Shown piece by piece: positions 35,658 through 43,902 of a stretch of DNA of 64,000 nucleotides. The first letter of the stretch is position 1; the number at the start of each line of letters is the position of its first letter. Made by a program: the position numbers and the translations under genes. The stretch is taken from the NCBI RefSeq assembly GCF_022513585.1, contig NZ_JAKWBF010000003.1, positions 186,001-250,000 on the forward strand, read 5' to 3'. The notes below the pieces were generated by a model. That model had not been told where the DNA came from, did not search any database, and saw only the letters and a program-made list of their open reading frames with translations. The stretch is from Gordonia gummivorans. GTDB taxonomy: Bacteria > Actinomycetota > Actinomycetes > Mycobacteriales > Mycobacteriaceae.

Positions 35658-37038
35658 CGTCGGCCTCCGGTTGTGCCAGCAGCACCAGCGATGGCACGTG
35701 TCTGCGCACCTCGAGAACGGTCGCCACGATGTGTTCGTTCGGCGTGTTCTCGTCGTCGGCGAGGGCGGCGGCATCGGGAGCGAGTTCGATCGTCACCTGA
35801 TCGCCGACTTTCGGCAGTCCCACAAAGGTCGCGATGACCAGACCGGAGACGGTTTCGTAGTCACCTTCTGGCAGGTCACGACCGATCGTCCGCGACACCT
35901 CGTCAAGGTGCGCGTCGCCACGGACGCGCCACCCGTCGTCGGCGCGTGCGATGGCATCTGACGACACGTCGTCGTGTTCGTCGTCGATCTCGCCGACAAC
36001 TTCTTCGGCGATGTCCTCGGCGGTCACGATGCCGGCGAATCCGCCGTATTCGTCGATGACGACCGCCATTTCGTCGTCGGCAGCCGCGAGTTGTTCGAGA
36101 ACCTCGGGCAGCGGCAGGGTCGACGGCACGACGACCGCGGCTCGGGACAGGTCGTCGGCGGTCGCATCTGGGTCCGATTGTGCGGGACGGTTTTTCACGG
36201 CATCCGACCACTCGAGCACGTCGTGCAGGTGCACGATGCCTCCGACCTCGTCACCGGTCTGGTCGATCACCGGGTAGCGCGTGTGCCCGGTGCTCATCGC
36301 CGCGATGACCTCCGACGCCGGCGTCGCGCCGTCGAGATGGTCGACGGCCGGGCGCGGGATCATGGCGTGTTCCGCGGTTCGGGTCGGGAAGTCGAGCACC
36401 CGATCCAGGAGGACCGACAGGTCGGCGGGCAGCTCACCCGCGTCGCGAGACTCGGCGACGATGTGCTCGAGGTCGCGCACCGACGCCGAATGCTCGACGT
36501 CGTGTACGGGTTCGATGCGCAGCGCGCGCAGGAGCAGATTCGACGACTTGTCGAAGAGCGCGATCAGCCAGCCGAACACGGCGAGATACGCGGTTGTCGA
36601 GCGTGCGAGCCAGCGGGCGACCGGTTCGGGCCGGGCGATCGCGAGGTTCTTCGGGAACAGCTCACCGGCGACCATCTGGACGACGGTGGAGAACAGGAGG
36701 GCGATCACGGTGCCGATCGCGACACCGATACCGACTGGAATTCCCGCGTCGCCGAGCAGGTCACCGACCCCGCTGCCGATGAGCGGCTCGGCCACGTAAC
36801 CCACGAGAAGACCGGTGACGGTGATCCCCAATTGCGCGCCCGAGAGCATGAACGACGTTCGACGCGTGACCGACAGGGCACGGCGTGCGGCGGCGTCACC
36901 GGAGGCGGCACGCGCCTTGAGTCGCGACCGGTCGACCGCCATGTAGGCGAATTCCTGGGCCACAAAATAGCCGGTCAGCGCGGTGATCGCGGCGACCACG
37001 AGGATGCCGATGAAGATTCCGAGCAGGGTCAGCAGCAT
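35650..37038 (-). CDS. CNNM/CorC-type membrane protein (hemolysin-family, DUF21-CBS-CorC_HlyC)
   Basis: 462-residue protein. N-terminal DUF21 with four helices (ILVVAAITALTGYFVAQEFAYM; LSGAQLGITVTGLLVGYVAEP; MVAGELFPKNLAIARPEP), CBS pair (ATPASEVIAAMSTGHTRYPVI; VIDEYGGFAGIVTAEDI) and a C-terminal CorC_HlyC domain. Homologues act in Mg2+ efflux or cation homeostasis; the old hemolysin name is not a function. It starts at ATG 37038, where a short Arg-rich frame overlaps by 10 bp, and is coupled to the next CNNM gene. Confidence 0.92.
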   Translation of the reverse strand: MLLTLLGIFIGILVVAAITALTGYFVAQEFAYMAVDRSRLKARAASGDAAARRALSVTRRTSFMLSGAQLGITVTGLLVGYVAEPLIGSGVGDLLGDAGIPVGIGVAIGTVIALLFSTVVQMVAGELFPKNLAIARPEPVARWLARSTTAYLAVFGWLIALFDKSSNLLLRALRIEPVHDVEHSASVRDLEHIVAESRDAGELPADLSVLLDRVLDFPTRTAEHAMIPRPAVDHLDGATPASEVIAAMSTGHTRYPVIDQTGDEVGGIVHLHDVLEWSDAVKNRPAQSDPDATADDLSRAAVVVPSTLPLPEVLEQLAAADDEMAVVIDEYGGFAGIVTAEDIAEEVVGEIDDEHDDVSSDAIARADDGWRVRGDAHLDEVSRTIGRDLPEGDYETVSGLVIATFVGLPKVGDQVTIELAPDAAALADDENTPNEHIVATVLEVRRHVPSLVLLAQPEADDE

Positions 37039-37109
37039 GATGCCGCCCAGTCACCAGAAGAGGTAGATCGTCGTCGTCGGCGTTTTCGGCGCTTGGCGCG
37101 TCGTCTCAT
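37029..37109 (-). CDS. Possible arginine-rich leader peptide upstream of the CNNM gene
   Basis: A 26-codon frame with ten Arg and three Lys in the first fourteen residues (MRRRAKRRKRRRRR), then STSSGDWAASCC. Its TGA falls inside the first codons of the CNNM gene, an overlap of 10 bp in a different frame, so translation of one could influence the other. No strong ribosome-binding site. It is not one of the known tiny ribosomal proteins bL37 or bS22, whose endings differ. It may be chance coding in GC-rich DNA. Confidence 0.22.
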   Translation of the reverse strand: MRRRAKRRKRRRRRSTSSGDWAASCC

Positions 37110-37321
37110 CGCTGCTTTCGTAAAGAGATGGTCAAGAGAATTCCAGGGTGCCTGAAGAACGAGCACCTTCGCAAACTCAACGACTTTTGGGCGACGAGAG
37201 TTCCTGGCCACAATGACCAGTCCCGCGGCCAACGGACAAACTGCCCCGTCGCTTCGCTCGCCCCGATGCCGATAGAGTTCGCGTTCACAACCGCACGTAC
37301 ACACCTGACAGGGAGAACCCG

Positions 37322-38701
37322 ATGAGACGACCACGGATTCGGGTGCGAGCGGCGACCATCCTCGTCACCGCTCTGCTGGCCGGAGTCGGCACGATGTCGG
37401 TACCAACGCCGGCCCAGGCAGCGCCCGCCGCGTCGGCGGCCTAGGCAGCGACCAACGGCTACATCTACGGCGTGGCTCCCGTCGCCGTCGTGCGAACCCG
37501 ATCCACCCTGCTGTGCAACCGCGCCCCGAACACGCTGATCAACCTCCCGATCACCGCCAACCCGTTGATCCGGCAGATCGTCGCACCGAACTCGGACACG
37601 CTGTACAGCAACGCTTTTCTCGATCTCCGCCGCGGCCCGGTGACCCTGAGCCATCCCGCGTCCCACGGGCGCTACGTCGTTCTGCAGTTCTTGGACATGT
37701 ACACCAACGTCATCGGCAACGTCGGCAGCCGGACCGCCGGTTTCGGTCCGACGTCGGTGACCGTCGTTCCACCGGGCTATCGCGGGCCGATACCTGCGGG
37801 CTCACGACGTCTGCCGTCGACGACGTGGGATGTGTGGATGCTCGGCCGGATACTCGCGACCGGCAACCAGCGTCCGCTCGCCCAGGTGTTGCAGGCCCAG
37901 ACCCGGCTGAGCGTCGGGAAGCGAATCGGCTATCCGGCAGCGGTGCCACCGCGTCTGAAGACCCCGACCTGCACCGGACGTTCTCCCCAGAAGCTCAACG
38001 CGAACGGCACGGTGTTCTTCGACGAACTCGCCGATGTGCTTGCCTCGAACCCGCCGCCGGCGGCCGATCGAGCGGCGGTGGCGTCGTTGGCCAGCGTCGG
38101 CGTGCGGCCGGGCGCCCGGCCGAGTGCCGGACCACACGCCGACGCTCTCGCGGCAGGCATGGCAGCGGGCACCCGAGCCGTCGACGACGCGGTGGGCAAC
38201 GACCTCATTCACCGCGGCGCGTGGACGACGCTGGCGACAGCCGGCCATTTCGGGACCGACTTCTCGACGCGCGCTGCCGTCGCCCGGTGGGCGCTGGCCG
38301 CCAACGAGGAGATCGAGTCGAGGTACTTCCTGAGCGCGACCGACAGCACGGGCGCCGCGCTCACCGGGTCGAAGCGGTATGTCATCCACCTACCCGCCCG
38401 CAGTCCGCTGGTCCCCGTCGATCCAGGCCGTGGCGGATGGTGGTCGGTCACGATGTACGACACGTCAAACTTCTTGGTACCCAACCTGATCGGGCGCTAC
38501 TCATTGGGCAGCAACCCGGCCGCGCTGACCCGCAACCGCGACGGATCTGTCGACATCGTGTTGTCGTCGACGGCGCCGCGCGACGTGCGGATGTTCCCGA
38601 ACTGGCTGCCCGCACCGAGGGGCGGATTCCGGCTCATCGTCCGGCAGTACGTGCCGACCGATCTGCAGTGGTTCCCGCCATCACCGAAACCGGTGGGGTA
38701 A
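37322..38701 (+). pseudogene. Exported DUF1254/DUF1214 protein interrupted by an in-frame TAG
   Basis: The frame opens at ATG 37322 behind an AGGGAGAA ribosome-binding site and encodes a good Sec signal peptide (MRRPRIRVRAATILVTALLA, Ala-x-Ala near residue 33). It hits TAG at 37442-37444, codon 41, right after the cleavage region. The same frame continues without a shift through a full DUF1254 domain (PNSDTLYSNAFLDLRRGPV, YVVLQFLDMYTNV) and DUF1214 domain (GGWWSVTMYDTSNFLVPNLI, NWLPAPRGGFRLIVRQY) to 38701. A single C-to-T change (CAG to TAG) would explain it. Re-start at GTG 37472 would give a protein without a signal peptide. A base-call error is the alternative. Confidence 0.85.
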
Positions 38702-38709
38702 ACGGGAAC

Positions 38710-39960
38710 TCAGCGCGACCCGGCGTAGTACCGCCCAAGGAACTCGTCGCGATACTCGAAGAACCGGCCGTCGACGATGGCTTGCCGTGCTCCGTCGACG
38801 AGTTGGACGACGAACGACACGTTGTGCAGTGTCGCCAGCGTCGCGGCGAGTCCTTCTTTCGCCTTGAACAGGTGATGCAGGTACGCGCGGCTGTATTGCG
38901 ATGTGTAGTTGTCGATCTCGGGGTCGAGTGGCCGAAAGTCTCTGCGGTAGCGAGCATTGGTGATGTTGTACCGACCGTCGAGCGAGTAGATGGCTCCATT
39001 GCGGGCGACGCGCGTCGGCGAGACGCAGTCGAAGGTGTCGGCGCCGTTCTCGATGGCGGTGAAGATGTCGTCGGGTTCGCTGATGCCGAGCAGATGCTTC
39101 GGCGACTCCTCGGGCAGTTCCTCGTTGACCCAGCCGACGATGGTTCCGAGGTCGTCCTTGGTGAGCGCGCCCCCGATGCCGTAGCCACCGAATCCGCGTC
39201 CGCCTTCAGCCTGATCGCGTCGGCTCATCTCGACGAGGTCGCGGGCCGCCTTGCGGCGCAGGTCCTCGTACTGCGCACCCTGAACAACGGCCCACAGCGA
39301 CTGCAGCGGGCGATGCGAACGCGCCGCGGTCAGCCGATTGTGTTCGGCGAGACAGCGAATCGCCCACAACCGGGTTCGCTCCAACGAATTCTCCTGGTAC
39401 TCACGAGTGTTCATCAGTGTGGTCAGCTCGTCGAACGCGAAGATGATGTCGGCCCCGAGCTGATGCTGTATCTGCATCGACACCTCGGGCGTGAACCGGT
39501 GCGCCGAACCGTCGAGATGCGACTTGAAGGTCACACCGTCGTCGTCGACCCGGGACAGACGCTCTTTTCCGTTGGCGGTCAGGTCGTCGTCGGGAGTGTG
39601 GTCGGCGTCCATCGAGATGACCTTTTTGAATCCCACTCCCAGGGACATCACCTGAAATCCACCACTGTCGGTGTAGGTGGGACCCGGCCAGTTCATGAAC
39701 GCGCCGAGTCCGCCGGCCTCGTCGATGATCTCCGGTCCCGGTTGCAGATACAGGTGGTAGGCGTTGGCCAACACGGCTTGCGCACCGAGAGCGGCCACCG
39801 ACTCCGGCAGCACGGTCTTGACCGTCGCCTTGGTCCCGACCGGCACGAATGCGGGAGTGTGGATCTCGCCGTGCGGGGTGCTGATCACCCCGGTGCGGCC
39901 CAAGGAATCGGGCAGCCGGGTACCGAGGGTGAATCCATGGTCTGCCGGGGTCGTGCTCAT
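38710..39960 (-). CDS. tgt: tRNA-guanine transglycosylase, atypical (zinc ligands and preQ1 loop altered)
   Basis: 416-residue base-exchange enzyme that replaces G34 in tRNAs with GUN anticodons by a 7-deazaguanine. Catalytic residues are kept: Asp98 in YTDSGGFQVMS and the nucleophile Asp311 in FDCVSPTR. Differences from the usual bacterial form: the zinc motif CxCxxC after PLDP reads I349, N351 and S354, with His362-363 kept, and the preQ1-recognition stretch GGLAVGE reads GGALTKDD (263-270). Similar changes are recalled in corynebacterial members. With gluQ nearby and no queuosine biosynthesis gene in the window, direct queuine salvage is plausible. ATG 39960. Confidence 0.9.
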   Translation of the reverse strand: MSTTPADHGFTLGTRLPDSLGRTGVISTPHGEIHTPAFVPVGTKATVKTVLPESVAALGAQAVLANAYHLYLQPGPEIIDEAGGLGAFMNWPGPTYTDSGGFQVMSLGVGFKKVISMDADHTPDDDLTANGKERLSRVDDDGVTFKSHLDGSAHRFTPEVSMQIQHQLGADIIFAFDELTTLMNTREYQENSLERTRLWAIRCLAEHNRLTAARSHRPLQSLWAVVQGAQYEDLRRKAARDLVEMSRRDQAEGGRGFGGYGIGGALTKDDLGTIVGWVNEELPEESPKHLLGISEPDDIFTAIENGADTFDCVSPTRVARNGAIYSLDGRYNITNARYRRDFRPLDPEIDNYTSQYSRAYLHHLFKAKEGLAATLATLHNVSFVVQLVDGARQAIVDGRFFEYRDEFLGRYYAGSR

Positions 39961-40037
39961 CGGTGCATCTTCGCAGGTCCACTCCATCAGGCCCAAAACG
40001 GCGACCCGGAGAAGGACACGTGCGATGCCGGGTTCGC

Positions 40038-40043
40038 TACGGT
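40038..40043 (+). promoter_or_regulatory. -10 hexamer of the small lipoprotein gene (leaderless)
   Basis: TACGGT ends seven bases before the ATG at 40051. Confidence 0.5.
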
Positions 40044-40050
40044 GAAACAC

Positions 40051-40491
40051 ATGTTGCTTTCCCGAAATCGGATCCTGCCCGTCGGCGTGCTCGGCGCCGG
40101 TGCCCTGAGCCTCGCCCTGCTCGGTTGCGGCTCCGAACAGGAGGTCGCAAGTTCGACGACCGCGTCCGAGCCACCCGCCCTGTCGTCGAGCGCACCCGTG
40201 GTCGGAGGTCCTCGTCCGGCCTCGTCGGCCGCAGAGTCGTCGGCATCGAAGTCGGGCGGTGCCGCCCAGGAGTGCGGCAAGATTCCGGGTCCCGACGGAT
40301 CGCTGCGCATTCTTGTCCTCGCCGGCAACGTCAACTGTGACACCGCAAAGCAACTGGCCACCGACTACGGGCCGAAGATCGCCACCGGTGAGCAGCAGAC
40401 CGTGAACGGCTGGACATGCGGGCCGTCGGAGATCGAGGGCATGCTGGCCGCCTGCGTGCGCGGAAACGACGCGGTCGGCTTCACGCCCTAG
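40051..40491 (+). CDS. Small lipoprotein of unknown function
   Basis: 146-residue exported protein with a lipoprotein signal peptide: MLLSRNRILPVGVLGAGALS leads to the lipobox ALLGC (Cys26). A Ser/Ala-rich linker of about 45 residues follows, then a compact domain with four cysteines (QECGKI, NVNCDTA, WTCGPS, AACVRGN) that could form two disulfides. No known fold was recognised; the arrangement resembles other short mycolata lipoproteins. It starts 90 bp from the divergent tgt gene. Leaderless promoter. Confidence 0.75.
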   Translation: MLLSRNRILPVGVLGAGALSLALLGCGSEQEVASSTTASEPPALSSSAPVVGGPRPASSAAESSASKSGGAAQECGKIPGPDGSLRILVLAGNVNCDTAKQLATDYGPKIATGEQQTVNGWTCGPSEIEGMLAACVRGNDAVGFTP

Positions 40492-40521
40492 CTTGACCCT
40501 GACGCGACGTGAGGCCCGACA

Positions 40522-41313
40522 GTGTCTGATGTGAGCGATGGAAAGCAGATACGCGACCTCACCGTCGGTGGGGTCTCCGGTCTGGTCGGCGTGAGTGTGC
40601 GCACCCTGCACCACTACGACCGCATCGGATTGGTGACACCGTCGGGCCGGACGCCCGCGGGCTACCGCGTCTACGACGACGCCGACATCGAGCGTCTCCA
40701 CCAGGTACTGACCTACCGGGAGCTGGGCTTTCCGCTCGAGCAGATCGCGACCCTGCTCGACGATCCGGACACCGACATGCTCACTCGCCTGGGAGACCAG
40801 CGTGATCAACTCCGTGCCCGGATCGATCGCCTGCACCGGATGGTCGCCGCTGTGGAGGAACTCATGAATGCGAAGAAGACCGGAATCCAGTTGACCGCTG
40901 CCGAGCAGGCCGAGATCTTCGGCGACGACTGGCTCGGCGACGAGTACGCCGCCGAGGCGGAGGAACGCTGGGGCGACACCGACGCCTGGAAGCAGAGCAG
41001 GCAGCGCACGTCGTCGTTCACCAAGGACGATTGGCAGCAGATCAAGGCCGACACCGACGCCTTCGAGGCGCGGGTCGCCGACGCCATGCGACGCGGCGTC
41101 GACCCGGGCACCGACGAGGCGAATGCGCTGGCCGAAGCGCATCGCGCGTCGATCGAGCGGTTCTACGACTGCAGCCACGAGATGCAGGTGTGCCTGGCCG
41201 ACATGTACGTCGCCGACCCGCGGTTCACCGAGCACTACGACGCGGTAGTCCCCGGCCTCGCGAACTACCTGCGCGAGGTGATCGTCGCCAACGCCGCGTT
41301 TGATGCTGGTTGA
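40522..41313 (+). CDS. MerR-family regulator with TipAS ligand-binding domain
   Basis: 263-residue transcription activator. N-terminal winged helix of the MerR type (GLVGVSVRTLHHYDRIGLVTPSGRTPAGYRVYDD, then ELGFPLEQIATLLDD), a coiled-coil dimerisation helix to about residue 118, and a TipAS domain at 120-263 that in Streptomyces TipA binds thiopeptide antibiotics. The typical TipAS Cys and aromatic positions are partly kept (FYDCSHEMQVCLADMYVADPRF). GTG start behind a TGAGG ribosome-binding site. It lies 53 bp from the convergent murF. The ligand here is unknown. Confidence 0.9.
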   Translation: MSDVSDGKQIRDLTVGGVSGLVGVSVRTLHHYDRIGLVTPSGRTPAGYRVYDDADIERLHQVLTYRELGFPLEQIATLLDDPDTDMLTRLGDQRDQLRARIDRLHRMVAAVEELMNAKKTGIQLTAAEQAEIFGDDWLGDEYAAEAEERWGDTDAWKQSRQRTSSFTKDDWQQIKADTDAFEARVADAMRRGVDPGTDEANALAEAHRASIERFYDCSHEMQVCLADMYVADPRFTEHYDAVVPGLANYLREVIVANAAFDAG

Positions 41314-41365
41314 TGCCCTAGATCCGAGTCACTCTGCGGCGTAGATCTACGGCACCGATTGGCCG

Positions 41366-42688
41366 TCAGTCCAGCAACGCCTGCGCGACGCGTTCGAGTG
41401 CCGCGACGCGACTGCCCTTGACGAGCACCGCGTCGCCGGCCTCGAGCCGGGAAAGCTCTGCGACCGCGGCCTCGACGTCGGGCACGTGCCGGACGTCGGG
41501 ACCGTAGGACGGCTCGCCGACCGCGATCACCTCGACACCGAGTTCGCGTGCCTGCAGTGCGATCGCCTCGTGTTGGGATGCGGAGTCGTCGCCGAGTTCG
41601 GCCATCGTGCCGAGCACCGCCACCCGCCGGCGAACGTCGAGCGCGACGAGCGACCGCAACGCCGCCACCATCGACGTCGGGTTGGCGTTGTAGGCATCGT
41701 TGAGGATCGTCACGCCACCGTCGGTGGTCACCAGTTCCATCCGCAACCCAGACAACGCGGCGCCGAACAGGCCGTCGGCCATTGCGTCGACCGGCACGCC
41801 CAGCCATCCGGCTGCAGCGACGGCGGCGAGCGCGTTGGGAACCTGGTGTTCACCGCGCGCACCGAGTCGGATGTCGGACTCACCCCAGGGTGTGTGCAGG
41901 CGGAACGACGCCCGCAGCTCGTCGTCGAGCACGACGCCCGAGGCGTACACGTCGGCCGCGGCCGTCAGGCCGAAGGTCAGGACGGCGGCGTCGGTGCGGT
42001 CGGCCATTGCGGCGACATGCTTGTGGTCGGCGTTGAGCACCGCGAGGCCGGCGACCGGCAACGCCTCGACGAGTTCTCCCTTCGCCCGCGCAACGGACTC
42101 GATGTCGCCGAACAACTCCAGGTGCACACCTTCGACGCGGGTGATGATCCCGACGGTCGGACGGGCGATGCTGCACAGCAGGTCGATGTGCCCGATACCG
42201 CGGGCACCCATCTCGACGACCACCGCCTCGGTGTCGTCGGGCGCATTGGCCAGGGTCAGCGGGAGCCCCAGTTCGTTGTTGAACGACTTGGCGCTGGCTG
42301 TGGTCCGGAAGGTGGTCGACAGAACCCCGGCAAGCAGGTCTTTGGTGGAGGTCTTCCCCACCGAACCGGTCACCCCGACCACCCGCCCGGGGAGGCGGTC
42401 GCGCATTGCTCCACCGAGGTCGGCGAGCGCTGCAGCGGTGTCCTCCACGACGATGGCGGTCCGTGCTTCCGCTCCCGGCACCACACCGGCCGAACTCAGA
42501 TATGCCACCGCGCCCGAGCCGATGGCCGACGGGACGAACTCGTGCCCGTCGCGCGCCGCGACAATCGGCACGAACAACTGCCCGCTGGTCACCGATCGTG
42601 AGTCGATGCTCACGCCGTCGATCTCGACGTCGTCGCCGACCATCCGTCCACCGACCGCTGCTGCGACCTCACTCGCCATGACATGCAC
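41366..42688 (-). CDS. murF: UDP-MurNAc-tripeptide D-alanyl-D-alanine ligase-like protein (MurF)
   Basis: 440-residue Mur ligase that adds D-Ala-D-Ala to UDP-MurNAc-tripeptide. Walker A GSVGKTS at residues 108-114 (Lys112), the central signature NNELGLPLTLANAP with VEMGARGIGHI, and the C-terminal ILNDAYNANPTSM motif are present. Located away from a division/cell-wall cluster and divergent from ddl. The GTG at 42688 was chosen because a TAGCGT hexamer lies seven bases upstream and the N-terminus then matches MurF length; GTG 42697 and ATG 42679 are alternatives. Whether it is the only MurF or a second copy cannot be judged from this window. Confidence 0.9.
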   Translation of the reverse strand: MHVMASEVAAAVGGRMVGDDVEIDGVSIDSRSVTSGQLFVPIVAARDGHEFVPSAIGSGAVAYLSSAGVVPGAEARTAIVVEDTAAALADLGGAMRDRLPGRVVGVTGSVGKTSTKDLLAGVLSTTFRTTASAKSFNNELGLPLTLANAPDDTEAVVVEMGARGIGHIDLLCSIARPTVGIITRVEGVHLELFGDIESVARAKGELVEALPVAGLAVLNADHKHVAAMADRTDAAVLTFGLTAAADVYASGVVLDDELRASFRLHTPWGESDIRLGARGEHQVPNALAAVAAAGWLGVPVDAMADGLFGAALSGLRMELVTTDGGVTILNDAYNANPTSMVAALRSLVALDVRRRVAVLGTMAELGDDSASQHEAIALQARELGVEVIAVGEPSYGPDVRHVPDVEAAVAELSRLEAGDAVLVKGSRVAALERVAQALLD

Positions 42689-42695
42689 GACGTTC

Positions 42696-42701
42696 ACGCT
42701 A
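42696..42701 (-). promoter_or_regulatory. -10 hexamer of murF (leaderless)
   Basis: Minus-strand TAGCGT ends seven bases before the GTG at 42688 and supports that start. Confidence 0.45.
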
Positions 42702-42740
42702 TCGGAGGCGGCACGCCGAGAGCACGCCACGCCGGGGCCG

Positions 42741-42746
42741 TATCGT
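42741..42746 (+). promoter_or_regulatory. -10 hexamer of ddl (leaderless)
   Basis: TATCGT ends seven bases before the ATG at 42754 and supports it over the in-frame GTG at 42745, which the hexamer would overlap. It is 39 bases from the murF -10, so the two divergent promoters are back to back. Confidence 0.5.
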
Positions 42747-42753
42747 GACACCC

Positions 42754-43830
42754 ATGTCCACTCCGTTGCTGCGCCTGGTCGTCCTCTTCGGTGGTGCGTC
42801 CGCCGAACACGACGTCTCGCGCGTCACCGCTGCGCACGTGCTCGGCGCCGCCGACCGCACCAAGTACGACCTGGTCCCGATCGGTATCGCCAAGGACGGG
42901 ACTTGGCTGCGCAACGACAAGGCGGTGGCTGCACTCGCCGACGGAACGCCGCTGCCCGATGCCTTGGAGGTGGCCGGAACGGTCGTCGACCCGCTCACCG
43001 AACTACGTGGCCACGCCGATGCCTCGGTCACCGTCGTGCTCCCGCTGCTGCACGGACCGCACGGCGAGGACGGGACCATCCAGGGGATGCTCGAACTGTT
43101 CCGCCTGCCCTACGTTGGGGCCGGCGTGTTGTCGTCCGCGGTCTGCATGGACAAGGCGATGGCCAAGATCGTCGCCGAACAGGCCGGGATCCCGCAGTGC
43201 CGCTGGATCGAGTTCCGCGACGGCATCGACGACCCGAACACCATCACCACGCACGCAGTCGAGGAACTCGGCCTGCCGATCTTCGTGAAGCCCGCCAATC
43301 TGGGCTCGTCGGTCGGGATCAGCAAGGCTCACGACGAGAGCGAACTCGACGCTGCGATCAATCTCGCACTCCGCTACGACAACGTCGTCATCCTCGAAGA
43401 GTCGGTGACCGGCCGTGAGATCGAGGTGGCCGTCCTCGGTGACACCGCACCGGAGACATCGGTGCCGGGCGAAATCGAACCGGGCAGCGAATTCTATGAC
43501 TACGAGGACAAATACATCACCGGCGCCGCAAAGCTGGTGATCCCGGCGCCGTTGTCTCCCGAAGCCGCACACGACGTGCAGCAGCTGGCGGCACGAATCT
43601 TCACCGCGATGCGCTGCACCGGGATGGCACGCGTCGACTTCTTCTACGAGGAGTCCGGACGCGGTTGGCTCCTCAACGAGGTGAACACCATCCCCGGCTT
43701 CACCCCCGGTTCGATGTACCCCAAACTGTGGGACGCGTCGGGCATCAACTATCCCGATCTGATCGACCAGCTGGTCACGCTCGCGCTCACCGTGCATCAA
43801 CGCAAAGTCGGGTTCTCGACCGAGCACTGA
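42754..43830 (+). CDS. ddl: D-alanine--D-alanine ligase
   Basis: 358-residue ATP-grasp ligase that makes D-Ala-D-Ala for the peptidoglycan stem. The N-terminal motif LFGGASAEHDVS (Glu18 for the amino group), LPLLHGPHGEDGTIQGML, FVKPANLGSSVGISKA for ATP binding and NEVNTIPGFTPGSMYP for Mg2+ are intact. The omega-loop segment FYDYEDKYI has the Tyr pattern of D-Ala-D-Ala enzymes rather than the His seen in D-lactate-type Van ligases, so it should not confer vancomycin resistance. Divergent from murF, whose product uses its dipeptide. Confidence 0.95.
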   Translation: MSTPLLRLVVLFGGASAEHDVSRVTAAHVLGAADRTKYDLVPIGIAKDGTWLRNDKAVAALADGTPLPDALEVAGTVVDPLTELRGHADASVTVVLPLLHGPHGEDGTIQGMLELFRLPYVGAGVLSSAVCMDKAMAKIVAEQAGIPQCRWIEFRDGIDDPNTITTHAVEELGLPIFVKPANLGSSVGISKAHDESELDAAINLALRYDNVVILEESVTGREIEVAVLGDTAPETSVPGEIEPGSEFYDYEDKYITGAAKLVIPAPLSPEAAHDVQQLAARIFTAMRCTGMARVDFFYEESGRGWLLNEVNTIPGFTPGSMYPKLWDASGINYPDLIDQLVTLALTVHQRKVGFSTEH

Positions 43831-43889
43831 CGCCTTCGACTCGCCAAGGATCGCGATACTCGTTGGGAGCCATTCGCATCGACGTGTCG

Positions 43890-43895
43890 TAGCAT
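43890..43895 (+). promoter_or_regulatory. -10 hexamer of the receiver-like gene (leaderless)
   Basis: TAGCAT ends seven bases before the GTG at 43903. Confidence 0.5.
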
Positions 43896-43902
43896 CGACC
43901 GT

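Noticed and set aside
37107-37109. Tiny ribosomal protein bL37 or bS22 upstream of the CNNM gene
   Set aside because: The basic N-terminus is similar in flavour, but the conserved endings of both proteins are absent.
37513-40491. Very long plus-strand open frame of 992 codons across the DUF1254 and tgt region
   Set aside because: It runs through the DUF1254 gene in another frame and antisense to tgt and is Arg/Pro-rich as GC-shadow frames are. Only its last 146 codons (from 40051) form a real gene, with lipobox and promoter.
42754-43830. Vancomycin-resistance-type D-Ala-D-Lac ligase
   Set aside because: The omega loop has the Tyr pattern (FYDYEDKYI) of D-Ala-D-Ala ligases, and no vanH or vanX lies nearby.
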